Assembly: GCA_024278835.1 (NCBI GenBank)
Contig: JAJRSK010000057.1
Location: forward strand, 1 to 58,766
DNA: 58,766 nucleotides
Reading direction: 5' to 3'
From: Campylobacterales bacterium
GTDB lineage: Bacteria; Campylobacterota; Campylobacteria; Campylobacterales; QNZT01
A model generated the notes under the pieces. The model searched no databases and was not told the DNA's origin. It was given only the letters and a program-made list of their open reading frames with translations. Shown in pieces: positions 45,113 through 53,127 of this stretch. Each line of letters starts with the position of its first letter. Positions within the stretch are counted from its first letter, which is position 1. The position numbers and the translations under genes are program-made.

Positions 45113-45639
45113 TTATCTATCATGATGATGGTATTCTTCTTTTTTAAGCTTTACTAGCTTATCTCTCAGGTACCTCTCTCTCGCCTCTATCCCTAAGAGT
45201 TTTTCCCGTGTCAAATCGGGATAATTTCCACCACGCAAACCCTTGCCATCATCCCCATGACACCCACCACAGATACTCGTATAAAACATTTGTGCATCTT
45301 TTTCATAAGGTTTCTCACACTTTTTTCCAGAAAGTTCTAGTACATAACACGCTATCTTTGAGATATCTTCCTTCTGTGCAAATCCACCCTCCATCACACC
45401 ACCGGCAAACCCCAGCGTGTAAGAGCCATGTTCTATCACATTTTCTATATATTGTTTTACGTAGCTTGGTGTTTCTATTAAAGTGAGTTCTTTTTCAATG
45501 AGGTGAAGTTTCCCAACTTCTATCTTACAAACGACACAATTTTCTTCACTTTTTGGAAGATATTTTTATCCTTTTTTTGCGCATTATACACACCATAGAC
45601 CAGTACTAAGAGAATTAAAAATCCTAATACTTTATCCAT
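45113..45639 (-). pseudogene. Class I cytochrome c, split by a one-base frameshift
   Basis: Read from ATG at 45639 (ribosome site AGGA 7 bases before), the frame begins MDKVLGFLILLVLVYGVYNA, a membrane anchor or signal, and then reaches a stop within 40 codons. A different frame carries KYLPKSEENCVVCKIEVGKL and continues without a stop through a cytochrome c domain with the haem site CGGCHGDDGKG, ending HHHDR. Adding one A to the A5 run (plus-strand T5 near 45562-45566) would join the two into one protein of about 175 residues. Either a recent mutation, phase variation or a sequence error. The CVVCK is not a haem site of the usual type. A shorter product from GTG at 45439 is possible but would lack the secretion signal. 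Confidence 0.75.
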
Positions 45640-45652
45640 ATCAATTCCTGTA

Positions 45653-46504
45653 TCACGAGATATGGGGTGCAAAAGCTTTGGTACTCACATCAACCTCATC
45701 ACCGATTTGTAGCCCTTCAGACTCTTTATGTGAGATTACAACTTCCACCAACTGTTGCCCAATAGCGATGATAGCGATATAAATCACATCCACTTTGATA
45801 ATGTCTAGTATCTCCCCTCGAAAAGAAAATTTCTGACTGCCACTTGTTCTAAGCAAGACATCTTTAACCCCTCCATCATCCAATACTTTACCCTGCTCTA
45901 AAACAATCACACGCTGACTTAATTTATACATCTCACTAGGGTCATGACTCACCATGATAGTTGTCGTACCAAACTCCTTGTGCAGTGTAAGTATCTCACC
46001 TTGAAGCTTCGCTCTCATCGCAGAGTCAAGTGCAGATAGTGGCTCATCCATCAGCAATAGTTTAGGTCGATTCATCAAGGCACGACACAGACTCACTCGC
46101 TGTTTTTGTCCACCACTAAGCGTAGCAGGAGCACGATTTTTTAGTTTGCTAAGTTCTGTCATCTCCAAAAGATAATTTGCCAATTTTTTATCTTTTGAGA
46201 CAAAGAGAAGATTCTCCTCTACACTCATATTTTCAAAGAGTGCATACTCTTGAAAGACAAATCCTATCTCTCTTTTTTGTGGTGGGAGAAAATGCTTGGT
46301 ACCTTGCCAAGTTTTCCCACCTATCATGATAGTTCCCTCAGCCTTTTCTAATCCTGCTAGTATCCGCAGTAGTGTCGTTTTGCCACTTCCACTTTTACCA
46401 GAGAGTGCGACAAACTCACCCTCTTTTATATCAAGCTTTACCTCTAGGTTCATCTCACCATCAGAGCCGTGAAGTCTTTTTTGCATAGCAATCCTAAGCA
46501 TCAC
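45653..46504 (-). CDS. modC: Molybdate ABC transporter ATPase ModC
   Basis: 283 residues. Walker A ALSGKSGSGKTTLLRIL (about 33-49), Q-loop FVFQEYALF, signature LSGGQKQRVSLCRAL, Walker B LLLMDEPLSALD and switch VSHDPSEM are intact. A shortened C-terminal TOBE region (about 220-283) follows. It powers molybdate uptake through ModB. It overlaps modB by 4 bases. C. jejuni has the same four-gene order. TATCATGATA at 46322 encodes IMI. Confidence 0.9.
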   Translation of the reverse strand: MMLRIAMQKRLHGSDGEMNLEVKLDIKEGEFVALSGKSGSGKTTLLRILAGLEKAEGTIMIGGKTWQGTKHFLPPQKREIGFVFQEYALFENMSVEENLLFVSKDKKLANYLLEMTELSKLKNRAPATLSGGQKQRVSLCRALMNRPKLLLMDEPLSALDSAMRAKLQGEILTLHKEFGTTTIMVSHDPSEMYKLSQRVIVLEQGKVLDDGGVKDVLLRTSGSQKFSFRGEILDIIKVDVIYIAIIAIGQQLVEVVISHKESEGLQIGDEVDVSTKAFAPHIS

Positions 46505-47193
46505 CCTACCCCAATCTTTTTAGATTTTGCATTAAAGAGATAGACAGAGAGCAAAACAAGAAAACTGATAATCACCATGATAGCACTATAGATATGCGCC
46601 CCCTGATAATCCATCATCTCTACCATCTCATATATCGCCACCGACGCTACTTTAGTCTCGCCTGGGATACTGCCACCCACCATCAAAACCACACCAAACT
46701 CACCCACCGTATGGGCAAATGTCACGATGATAGCGCTTATGAGGGCTGGTTTGATATTTGGCAATGCCACCCTCAAGACTGTTTGTAAGGTACTTTTTCC
46801 ACTTAGATAAGAGGCTTCGAGCATATGTTGATTGAGGGATTCAAATCCCCCTTGTAGTGGTTGGACCATAAAAGGCAGCGAATAAAAGCAACTAGCCACG
46901 ACCAAGCCCGTAAAATTAAAGACTAACTTTATCTCCAAAACATCTTCGAAAAATGCCCCGATGGGAGAGTTTTGGGACAAAGCCACGAGTATATAAAATC
47001 CCAAAACAGAGGGAGGAAGCACGATAGGCAAAGCCGTCAAAGCTTCCAAAAAGGGTTTTGCTTTTGAGGAAGTTTGGGAGAGATACCACGCCAAAGGCAC
47101 AGAGAGGATAAAAAGTATCAGCGTTGTCAATCCTGCCAATTTAAAAGAGAGTAAAAAAGGTGCAAACTCCAAAGAGGAAAACATCTCAAACAT
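46501..47193 (-). CDS. modB: Molybdate ABC transporter permease ModB
   Basis: 230 residues from ATG at 47193 (MFEMFSSLEFAPFLLSFKLAG), which has GAGG about 7 bases upstream; the frame extends to 47238 inside the previous gene. It has five to six transmembrane helices and the EAA coupling loop EASYLSGKSTLQTVLRVALPNIKPALISA (about 135-165) with LPPSVLGFYILVAL near residue 70, both typical of ModB. It overlaps the Mop gene by 8 bases and modC by 4. Confidence 0.9.
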   Translation of the reverse strand: MFEMFSSLEFAPFLLSFKLAGLTTLILFILSVPLAWYLSQTSSKAKPFLEALTALPIVLPPSVLGFYILVALSQNSPIGAFFEDVLEIKLVFNFTGLVVASCFYSLPFMVQPLQGGFESLNQHMLEASYLSGKSTLQTVLRVALPNIKPALISAIIVTFAHTVGEFGVVLMVGGSIPGETKVASVAIYEMVEMMDYQGAHIYSAIMVIISFLVLLSVYLFNAKSKKIGVG

Positions 47194-47587
47194 CCAGCAC
47201 CTCATAGATAGATAATTCACTCGCCTTGATAAGCGCAATCACCTCATCACCCACTTCTAATTGCATCCTTTCTAAAGAAGTTCGCGTGATAATCGACTCC
47301 AACATCACATCAAAATAACCAAGTTTCACAGCACTTAAAAGCGAACCATTCTCTATAGCATCTATCTTGCATGGTAGTTGATTGGAGTAGCTGAGTTCTC
47401 CTGTGAGATTTTTGGCGATTGCGATATGTGTAGGTTTTACTGCCAGCTTGACCCTTGTTCCTATCATGATAGCATCACTAAGCGCCAAACTCATCATCGC
47501 TAATGTTTCTCCATGCACAACAAACTCTACGACATGCAAACTCTCACACGCTTTTATATCCCTAACCGTAGCAATGATATAACTCAC
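47186..47587 (-). CDS. Mop/TOBE-domain molybdate-binding protein
   Basis: 133 residues with two TOBE-like repeats (about 1-65 and 70-133): HVVEFVVHGETLAMMSLALSDAIMIGTRVKLAVKPTHIAIAKN and LLSAVKLGYFDVMLESIITRTSLERMQLEVGDEVIALIKASEL. Such proteins bind molybdate oligomers and store it or sense it; no helix-turn-helix is present, so it is not a ModE repressor. Located between modA and modB with short overlaps, so co-translated. TATCATGATA at 47462 encodes IMI. Confidence 0.8.
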   Translation of the reverse strand: MSYIIATVRDIKACESLHVVEFVVHGETLAMMSLALSDAIMIGTRVKLAVKPTHIAIAKNLTGELSYSNQLPCKIDAIENGSLLSAVKLGYFDVMLESIITRTSLERMQLEVGDEVIALIKASELSIYEVLDV

Positions 47588-48327
47588 GAAACCAGATACC
47601 CATACGCTAATAATATCTTTTTTGCCACATCGCTTAAAATAAAACGATAAAACGCCTCTACATCAGAAGAGTTTTCACCCTTTTTAAGTATCACTATCCC
47701 CTGACTTATCGGCGTATAAAGTCCCCTATCTACCCCAATCCAATGAATGCCCTCTTTATACTTTTTCATCTGAGGCGCAAAAAGTGCAGACTGCGCGACA
47801 AATCCCATATCCGCTGCCCTCACGGCAAAAGAGAGCGTTTGGGAGATAGACTCTCCATAGACAAACTTGCCTACTATCTTTTCATACACTCCCGCATTTT
47901 TTAATGCCTCTGCGGTAGCCTTTCCATAAGGCGCAGTATGGGAGTTTGCCACTGCTATCTTTTTGATATTAGGGTTTTGCACTATCTTGATACCTTCAGA
48001 GAAATCACGCTTTTTAGAAGAGATACATGCCAATGTACCTTGGGCATATACGACAGGTTTTGTGCTAGCAAGTCCCTCTTTATATAGCCTATCGGGATAT
48101 GCCATATCTGCTGACATAAAGAGTTGATAAGGTGCGCCATGTTTTATCTGTGCTGTTAATTTTCCGCTACTGCCGAGGATGACATCGACTTTTATATCAG
48201 GATAGATTTTGTTAAATGCTTTTGTTAAATCTTGCATCGCATAAGAGACATTGGCAGCAACGGCTACCTTGATGTTTCCTGCTATCATGATAGTGGATAA
48301 CAATGTGAGTATCACTACTTTTAACAT
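47584..48327 (-). CDS. modA: Molybdate-binding periplasmic protein ModA
   Basis: 247 residues with a signal peptide (about 1-24; VVILTLLSTIMIAGNIKVAVA). The mature part starts VSYAMQDLTKAFNKIYPDIKVDVILGSSGKLTAQIKHGAPYQLFMSAD, which has the anion-binding SSG and the FMSAD of ModA-type proteins. It captures molybdate (or tungstate) for ModBC. First gene of the mod operon. TATCATGATA at 48283 lies in the signal peptide as IMI. No ModE-type operator was recognised upstream. Confidence 0.9.
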   Translation of the reverse strand: MLKVVILTLLSTIMIAGNIKVAVAANVSYAMQDLTKAFNKIYPDIKVDVILGSSGKLTAQIKHGAPYQLFMSADMAYPDRLYKEGLASTKPVVYAQGTLACISSKKRDFSEGIKIVQNPNIKKIAVANSHTAPYGKATAEALKNAGVYEKIVGKFVYGESISQTLSFAVRAADMGFVAQSALFAPQMKKYKEGIHWIGVDRGLYTPISQGIVILKKGENSSDVEAFYRFILSDVAKKILLAYGYLVS

Positions 48328-48409
48328 TCGATGACACCTTTGTGATTATCTATGTGAAATTTTATCTTTTTAATGTTGTGATGTCAATATTGATTAGATT
48401 TTTATGTAG

Positions 48410-48484
<75 letters not shown>

Positions 48485-48513
48485 ATATATATCCTTGTTT
48501 TAAAGGAGCCGAA

Positions 48514-48542
48514 ATTATACCTCAAATTAATTTATTTGTCAA
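48514..48542 (-). promoter_or_regulatory. Perfect sigma-70 promoter of tRNA-Asn
   Basis: On the minus strand TTGACA (48537-48542), 17 bases, TATAAT (48514-48519). It has the same exact consensus and spacing as the tRNA-tuf promoter. Expected start is near 48507, about 22 bases before the tRNA. Confidence 0.9.
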
Positions 48543-48590
48543 GCTTTTTTTTAAAAAATGTGAAAAATATTTTTGTGAAGCAAAATAAGC

Positions 48591-48596
48591 TATAAT
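48591..48596 (+). promoter_or_regulatory. -10 box of the DUF1439 lipoprotein gene
   Basis: TATAAT, 28 bases before the ATG, preceded by an A/T-rich stretch with no good -35. It diverges from the tRNA-Asn promoter. Confidence 0.55.
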
Positions 48597-48624
48597 CATT
48601 CAAATAATTTAACAAGGAAAATCT

Positions 48625-49161
48625 ATGAAAAAACTCTCTATCATGATAGCACTCCTAGCGACGCTATTACTCACTGGCTGTATACAAAACATCTCTCAAA
48701 ATGGACTGACTGTGCGTATCCCCGCTTCTACTGTGACCTCTTCACTAGAAAGACAGTTTCCTATCAAACAGAGCTTTGCTTATGGAGATGTAGAACTCTC
48801 CAATCCCAAAGCCCTTCTTTCGCGGGGGAGTAACCGTGTAGTGACAGGCACTAGTATCGGATTTTCAAATGCCCTCATCCCTAAACAACAAGGTTCGCTT
48901 TATGTTTCTGGTGTACCGTTTTTTGATGCCCAGAGTGGTGCAGTATATCTAAGAGAGCCTATGATAGATAAGTTGGAATTTAATGGCTATAAACTCTCTA
49001 GCATGATTCAAGGACCTCTTAAAAGTGCTATCATCCCTATCATCAATGAGATTTTTAGAACGACACCCATTTATAAAATCAATCGCTCCTCTTTGCAAGG
49101 GTCATTTGTCAAAAATGTTGTCGTTGACAATGGAGAACTTTTAGTAACTTTTGGACTCTAA
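48625..49161 (+). CDS. DUF1439 (YceB-like) lipoprotein
   Basis: 178 residues. A lipoprotein signal peptide ends in the lipobox LLTGC (Cys 19). The mature part (QNGLTVRIPASTVTSSLERQFPIKQSFAYGDVELSNPKALL) resembles the DUF1439/YceB family, small outer-membrane-associated lipoproteins with a lipid-binding-like fold and unknown role. It overlaps the MFS gene tail to tail by 21 bases. TATCATGATA at 48639 falls in the signal peptide as IMI. Confidence 0.75.
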   Translation: MKKLSIMIALLATLLLTGCIQNISQNGLTVRIPASTVTSSLERQFPIKQSFAYGDVELSNPKALLSRGSNRVVTGTSIGFSNALIPKQQGSLYVSGVPFFDAQSGAVYLREPMIDKLEFNGYKLSSMIQGPLKSAIIPIINEIFRTTPIYKINRSSLQGSFVKNVVVDNGELLVTFGL

Positions 49162-50343
49162 AAACTCTCCAAATCCTCTCTTAAACCAGAGATAGTATCC
49201 ACCCGCTACGATAAAACCTATCCCAATCGTAGCGGTGATAAATGCCAAAGAAACCCCAAGCTTAAATGCCACCCCAATAAACATCGTTATCATGATAGAA
49301 ACCATCATAAATATCATATCATTGTACGCTACTACACGACCAAGATACGCTGCCTCTGTATGTGTCTGTATCAGCGTGTAGGTATATGACCATAGTGTCG
49401 TCGTAAAAAACCCTATAAAAAACATCATCCCCAAAGAGAGATAAAAACTATGTTCTATAAGCGCCCATATGAGTATCATGATACCTTGCAAAACAAAGAT
49501 ATAGTGTAGATTCAAGTGATTTACTATTTTGCCTATCAAGAGAGGACCAAACATCAACCCTACAGCGCGCATGGCATTGAGCCAACCGATAGCTAAAGGA
49601 ATCGCAATGATATGTTTATATTCAACATCGGTCAAGAGATTAATCAGCGCATCAAAACTTGTTAGTGCCACCGCAGCATGTATCATGATAAGGTGCAATA
49701 AGGCTTTGTGTCCTTTGAGGTAGAAAAATCCCTCTTTTATCAGCGTCGAGATGCTTTGTGTTGTCTCTTTTTTCATCTCAAACTTGATGGTACTAAATAT
49801 CATGATAGCCAGTAAAAACAGTCCACCATCTATCATGATAGTACTCTCTATGCCTAGTTTATCCACAGAGATACCACCCAAAGCCATTCCAAGGGCAAAG
49901 GTTACTGACCAGATGATAGAGTGAAGCTCATTGGCATATTTTAGAGTGTCTTTCTCCACGATCTGGGGCAAAAGTGACATCTCAGCTTGAAAAAACAGAG
50001 ACGCTGCAGTCATACGAACAAAGATAAAAAACATCAAAAGTGGCACTTGTGAGATATCCCCAATTGAGAGATAAAAAAGTGTCATCAAAAGTTCAACGAT
50101 AAGCATCATAATCATAAAACGTTTAAACTCAAACTTATCTACGATAGCACCACTAAGAGGCGCTAAAAGTGCGGGAAGTGCATACATGCTCACCACGATA
50201 GCATTGGTGATAGAATCTACACCAAACTGTAAAATCATCGTATAGATAGCCACATTGGAAAACCACGCACCAAAATAGGCAAAGAGTTGCACCAAACTTA
50301 GTCGTAGAATGAGAGGGTTTTGAAGAATCTTTTTATACATCAA
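49141..50343 (-). CDS. MFS transporter
   Basis: 400 residues, about 12 transmembrane helices. The loop between helices 2 and 3 reads PLSGAIVDKFEFKRF, an MFS-type A motif variant as in enterobactin-exporter-like (MFS_3) proteins. Substrate is unknown. The gene carries five exact copies of TATCATGATA within 560 bases (49288, 49474, 49681, 49798, 49831), each read as Ile-Met-Ile in membrane helices or next to them. Alternative starts MM/M differ by one residue. Confidence 0.8.
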   Translation of the reverse strand: MMYKKILQNPLILRLSLVQLFAYFGAWFSNVAIYTMILQFGVDSITNAIVVSMYALPALLAPLSGAIVDKFEFKRFMIMMLIVELLMTLFYLSIGDISQVPLLMFFIFVRMTAASLFFQAEMSLLPQIVEKDTLKYANELHSIIWSVTFALGMALGGISVDKLGIESTIMIDGGLFLLAIMIFSTIKFEMKKETTQSISTLIKEGFFYLKGHKALLHLIMIHAAVALTSFDALINLLTDVEYKHIIAIPLAIGWLNAMRAVGLMFGPLLIGKIVNHLNLHYIFVLQGIMILIWALIEHSFYLSLGMMFFIGFFTTTLWSYTYTLIQTHTEAAYLGRVVAYNDMIFMMVSIMITMFIGVAFKLGVSLAFITATIGIGFIVAGGYYLWFKRGFGEFLESKSY

Positions 50344-50390
50344 AGGAGTATAGCAAAATAACTAGATATTAAAAAAGAAGCGATGAAGAT

Positions 50391-50429
50391 ATTCTAAAAG
50401 AACAATCATCTAAGATTGTCTTTTAGAAT
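50391..50429 (-). terminator. Hairpin terminator after the cysteine-rich gene
   Basis: ATTCTAAAAGAACAATC at 50391-50407 pairs with GATTGTCTTTTAGAAT at 50414-50429, one bulged A, 6-base loop. On the minus strand it is followed, 10 bases on, by TTCTTTTTT. It lies between the cysteine-rich gene and the MFS gene. Confidence 0.75.
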
Positions 50430-50437
50430 GAAAGAGA

Positions 50438-50809
50438 CTAGTAAGTACCAGTAACTCTGATAGTTTTCATTTTACAATTACTAACTTTTGAAATCATTTG
50501 ACCACATACTTTTGCATAGTTCTTGTAACCTACAAGTACTTGTTCCTCGATTGTGTTCCACACTGTTTTACATTTAGTAATGGTACATTTTTTAGCGACT
50601 ACGATACCACTTGTTTGGCAAAGTTCACTTTGTTTGAAATTGATAGCACTTGTTTGCTGCTCATCCCAACATTGCTTGCTTGGAATCTTTTTGAAAACTG
50701 TTTTAAAAATTGGCTCCGTTTTACACACTGGGTAATCACATGCTACTGTACCTGCATTTAAACTAACTGCTAAACCTAATCCTACTAATACTGCTAAAGA
50801 CTTTTTCAT
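50438..50809 (-). CDS. Small secreted cysteine-rich protein of unknown function
   Basis: 123 residues with a clear signal peptide (MKKSLAVLVGLGLAVSLNAG). The mature part has eight cysteines (24, 29, 47, 64, 75, 80, 102, 112), an even number that suggests four disulfides in the periplasm or outside. I do not recognise a family. The central KKIPSKQCWDEQ is similar to a stretch in 2TM glycine-zipper surface proteins, but the glycine zipper is missing. A strong AGGAGG ribosome site lies 8 bases before the ATG, suggesting good expression. The next gene upstream is a secreted thioredoxin, which could act on its disulfides; that is inference only. Confidence 0.7.
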   Translation of the reverse strand: MKKSLAVLVGLGLAVSLNAGTVACDYPVCKTEPIFKTVFKKIPSKQCWDEQQTSAINFKQSELCQTSGIVVAKKCTITKCKTVWNTIEEQVLVGYKNYAKVCGQMISKVSNCKMKTIRVTGTY

Positions 50810-50838
50810 CTATAACCTCCTATATAATTTACTCTGTC

Positions 50839-50867
50839 AGTCTATAAAAAAGAGGCTCCCTAGTCAA
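50839..50867 (-). promoter_or_regulatory. Promoter of the cysteine-rich protein gene
   Basis: TTGACT (50862-50867), 17 bases, TAGACT (50839-50844) on the minus strand; an alternative -10 TATAGA gives 15 bases. It is a moderate match, 30 bases before the ATG. Confidence 0.4.
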
Positions 50868-50975
50868 TAAAGGTAAATTATTAATATCCTTTAAGTTTAT
50901 TTAGGTAAAGTTAAATAGTCTTAATATTTGAGATTTTTGCTGATTTGAAACTTAAATAACAAGGTAATATTTGTT

Positions 50976-51353
50976 TTACTTTTTAACAAAAAAGTAATTT
51001 TTTATATCCTTTTTTAGTTGAGTGATACTTTTTAACCCAATAAATCCATCAAGAATCTTTCCATCTTGCATATAAAGCAGTGCGGGGACCTGTGGTGTGC
51101 CATATTTTGCGACAACATCTGGGCTTTTCATGATGTCCACTTTGTAAATCTTTACTTTTTTACCCTTAACCGCCTCTAAATGTTTGCTCATATCTTTACA
51201 CGGTTCACACCAAGTGGCATAAAAATCCACGATAACATTGCCCTTCTTTGTCACCTCTTCAAACTCTTTGACACTTTTGATATGCTCAAATCCAAAACTA
51301 GAAGTCACCCATAGTGCTAAAATACTTACTATATATATGCTTTTTTTCATCAT
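50976..51353 (-). CDS. Secreted thioredoxin-fold protein
   Basis: About 125 residues from ATG 51353 (or 51350). A signal peptide (KKSIYIVSILALWVTSSFG) precedes a thioredoxin domain with VDFYATWCEPCKDMSKHLE (active site WCEPC) and the cis-proline region GTPQVPALLYMQDG. It probably works as a periplasmic thiol reductase or oxidase. The small size and the YATWCEPC form resemble Campylobacterota thioredoxins sent to the periplasm, for example in cytochrome c maturation. The spacing of AAGGA to the second ATG is better. Confidence 0.82.
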   Translation of the reverse strand: MMKKSIYIVSILALWVTSSFGFEHIKSVKEFEEVTKKGNVIVDFYATWCEPCKDMSKHLEAVKGKKVKIYKVDIMKSPDVVAKYGTPQVPALLYMQDGKILDGFIGLKSITQLKKDIKNYFFVKK

Positions 51354-51489
51354 TATCCTTTCACTAAACATCGTCACCTTCTTAGCTTACTTGAAAATTA
51401 TAAAGTGATTGTAAAGTAGATAGGTGAACATAGAGTAGAAAATTCACAAACTTATGGCATAATCCCTTCCAAAATAAATTTTCCAAGGC

Positions 51490-51501
51490 TTATCATGATA
51501 A
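51490..51501. repeat. TTATCATGATAA palindrome containing a start codon
   Basis: 12-bp palindrome around TATCATGATA (51491-51500). The centre ATG is the start of the EamA transporter gene, as at the pheA start. Confidence 0.85.
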
Positions 51502-52376
51502 AAGGCATCGACAAAGGCGTCATCTTTATGTTTTTTGCAGGATTGCTTTCCGCCTTCAATGGTGCCTTGGCAAAAATGCTCTCAGAAGATATGTCTGCCC
51601 TAGAAATCGTATTTTTTAGAAATATCTTTGGCGTCTTTTTTATCCTAGTCGCACTCTATCACACGCGCCCCACACTTCCTGGTGGCAACATCAAGCTGCT
51701 TATCTGGCGTGGTCTCTTTGGATTTACGGCGATGCTTTTTTTCTTTTATACTATCACCAAGATTCCTTTAGGTGAGGCGATAACACTCAACAAAACCTCT
51801 CCACTATTTGTGAGCATACTTGCTTTTTTTCTTTTACGGGAGAAGCTTAGCCCGCTGGGGATATTTTCCCTATTGGTAGGATTTTTAGGGGTTGTTCTCA
51901 TCACCAAGCCATTTGGTATGGATGTTGGCTTACCACATCTTTTAGGATTATTAGGCGGATTGCTAGCAGCTGCTGCCTATACCACGATACGAAAGATTAA
52001 ACACGTATATGACTCACGCGTCATCGTCCTCTCTTTTATGGGGACAGGAGTAGTACTCCCTTTTTTACTTTTTCTCATCGCTGAGAGTTACGCACCGCCA
52101 GAGCTAGATTTTATACTCGCAAAGTTTATCATGCCTGTAGGTATAGGGGTGTGGCTCCTTCTTTTTTTCATGGGTATTACTGCCACACTTTCACAATGGC
52201 TACTCACCAAGGCTTATAGTAGTACGAATGCTGGTATCATTGGTATCATCTCTTATATCATCATCCCATTTGCTATTCTTTTTGGGTCCTTGCTGGGTGA
52301 TGATTTTCCTGATATTTATACACTTGTTGGGATTGGGCTGATTGTGATGGCAGGCTTGTTGGTCAAAAAGGGCTAA
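51495..52376 (+). CDS. EamA/DMT-family transporter
   Basis: 293 residues with ten predicted transmembrane helices in two EamA repeats (about 8-135 and 150-290). MFFAGLLSAFNGALAKMLSEDMSALEIVFFRN and a repeat-end LREKLSPLGIFSLLVGFLGVVLI match the family. The substrate (amino acid, nucleotide-type or metabolite) cannot be read. AAGG is 5-8 bases before the ATG, partly in the palindrome flank. The stop is 1 base before the next gene, so the two are probably co-transcribed. Confidence 0.85.
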   Translation: MIKGIDKGVIFMFFAGLLSAFNGALAKMLSEDMSALEIVFFRNIFGVFFILVALYHTRPTLPGGNIKLLIWRGLFGFTAMLFFFYTITKIPLGEAITLNKTSPLFVSILAFFLLREKLSPLGIFSLLVGFLGVVLITKPFGMDVGLPHLLGLLGGLLAAAAYTTIRKIKHVYDSRVIVLSFMGTGVVLPFLLFLIAESYAPPELDFILAKFIMPVGIGVWLLLFFMGITATLSQWLLTKAYSSTNAGIIGIISYIIIPFAILFGSLLGDDFPDIYTLVGIGLIVMAGLLVKKG

Positions 52377-52377
52377 A

Positions 52378-53127
52378 ATGCAAAACCGCTATGTCGCTGA
52401 TATCGGGGACTTTGGTAAGTTTCAACTTTTTAGATATCTTTTTCACTCCTCTGGCTCCCTAGTAGATAAAGAATTAGCTCAGATTTGGTTTTTGCATGAG
52501 AATGAAGAGCTTAACAATGATGGTCGATATATAGACTATTTTGAGAGAGTCAAGGGGAGCGATGCATCACTTGAAGCTATCATGATAGCCTTGTTAAAAG
52601 AAGATAGGCGTGATGTGAGAGAACTTGAAAAAGAGCGTATTCTTGAAAATGCACGCTTCTATTATCCACATATACCCCTACTCTATCATGATAGAACAAT
52701 ATGGCTAGAAGATGCCCTGCGCTTTGCAAAAGGTTCTCCAATAGTCGCCGTGGCGCCAGATAACGGCATAGCACTAAAATGTCATAGAAAAGAGCAATCT
52801 TTTGCCTTTCTTTCCTATCATGATAAGAAACCAAGCCCACACAAATATATCTTTGCCAATGAAATAGATGCTTTTTACCTAGCAGAAGAGAGAGAAATCA
52901 CCATCGTCTACCAACACTTAGGCAGATGTTTCTCTCATGACAGACAGATAAACGTACAATTGGAAATGTTAAAAGCTAGATACACCTATGTCATTGCTAT
53001 CAAGTATAAACCCTATTCACCAAGGGTATTTTTCTTTTTATGTAAAGATAACTCCATATTGACACGCCTGCACAAACATCTAAAATATTTTACAACACAA
53101 CATCATGACTTTTGGGAACTCTATTGA
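52378..53127 (+). CDS. Conserved protein of unknown function (MQNRYVxDIGDFGK family)
   Basis: 249 residues. The N-terminus MQNRYVADIGDFGKFQLFRYLF is one I have seen in hypothetical proteins of many bacteria (RYVGDIGDFGKYGLLR-type), but I cannot name a function. No signal peptide, membrane segment or clear motif is present; it looks soluble. The end is tail to tail with the rhodanese gene (7-base overlap). Three TATCATGATA copies lie within 240 bases (52578 IMI, 52684 YHD, 52816 YHD). It follows the EamA gene by 1 base, so a joint role is possible. Confidence 0.65.
   Translation: MQNRYVADIGDFGKFQLFRYLFHSSGSLVDKELAQIWFLHENEELNNDGRYIDYFERVKGSDASLEAIMIALLKEDRRDVRELEKERILENARFYYPHIPLLYHDRTIWLEDALRFAKGSPIVAVAPDNGIALKCHRKEQSFAFLSYHDKKPSPHKYIFANEIDAFYLAEEREITIVYQHLGRCFSHDRQINVQLEMLKARYTYVIAIKYKPYSPRVFFFLCKDNSILTRLHKHLKYFTTQHHDFWELY

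Noticed and set aside
45500-45530. CVVCK in the cytochrome pseudogene as a second haem site
   Set aside because: Usual c-type attachment needs CxxCH. CxxCK is known for NrfA-type nitrite reductases with a special lyase, and nothing else here resembles NrfA.
49288-49840. Evenly repeated palindromes as a CRISPR array
   Set aside because: Spacing is irregular (about 23 to 207 bases), the repeats are only 10 bases and lie in frame inside a clear MFS gene; no cas genes are present.
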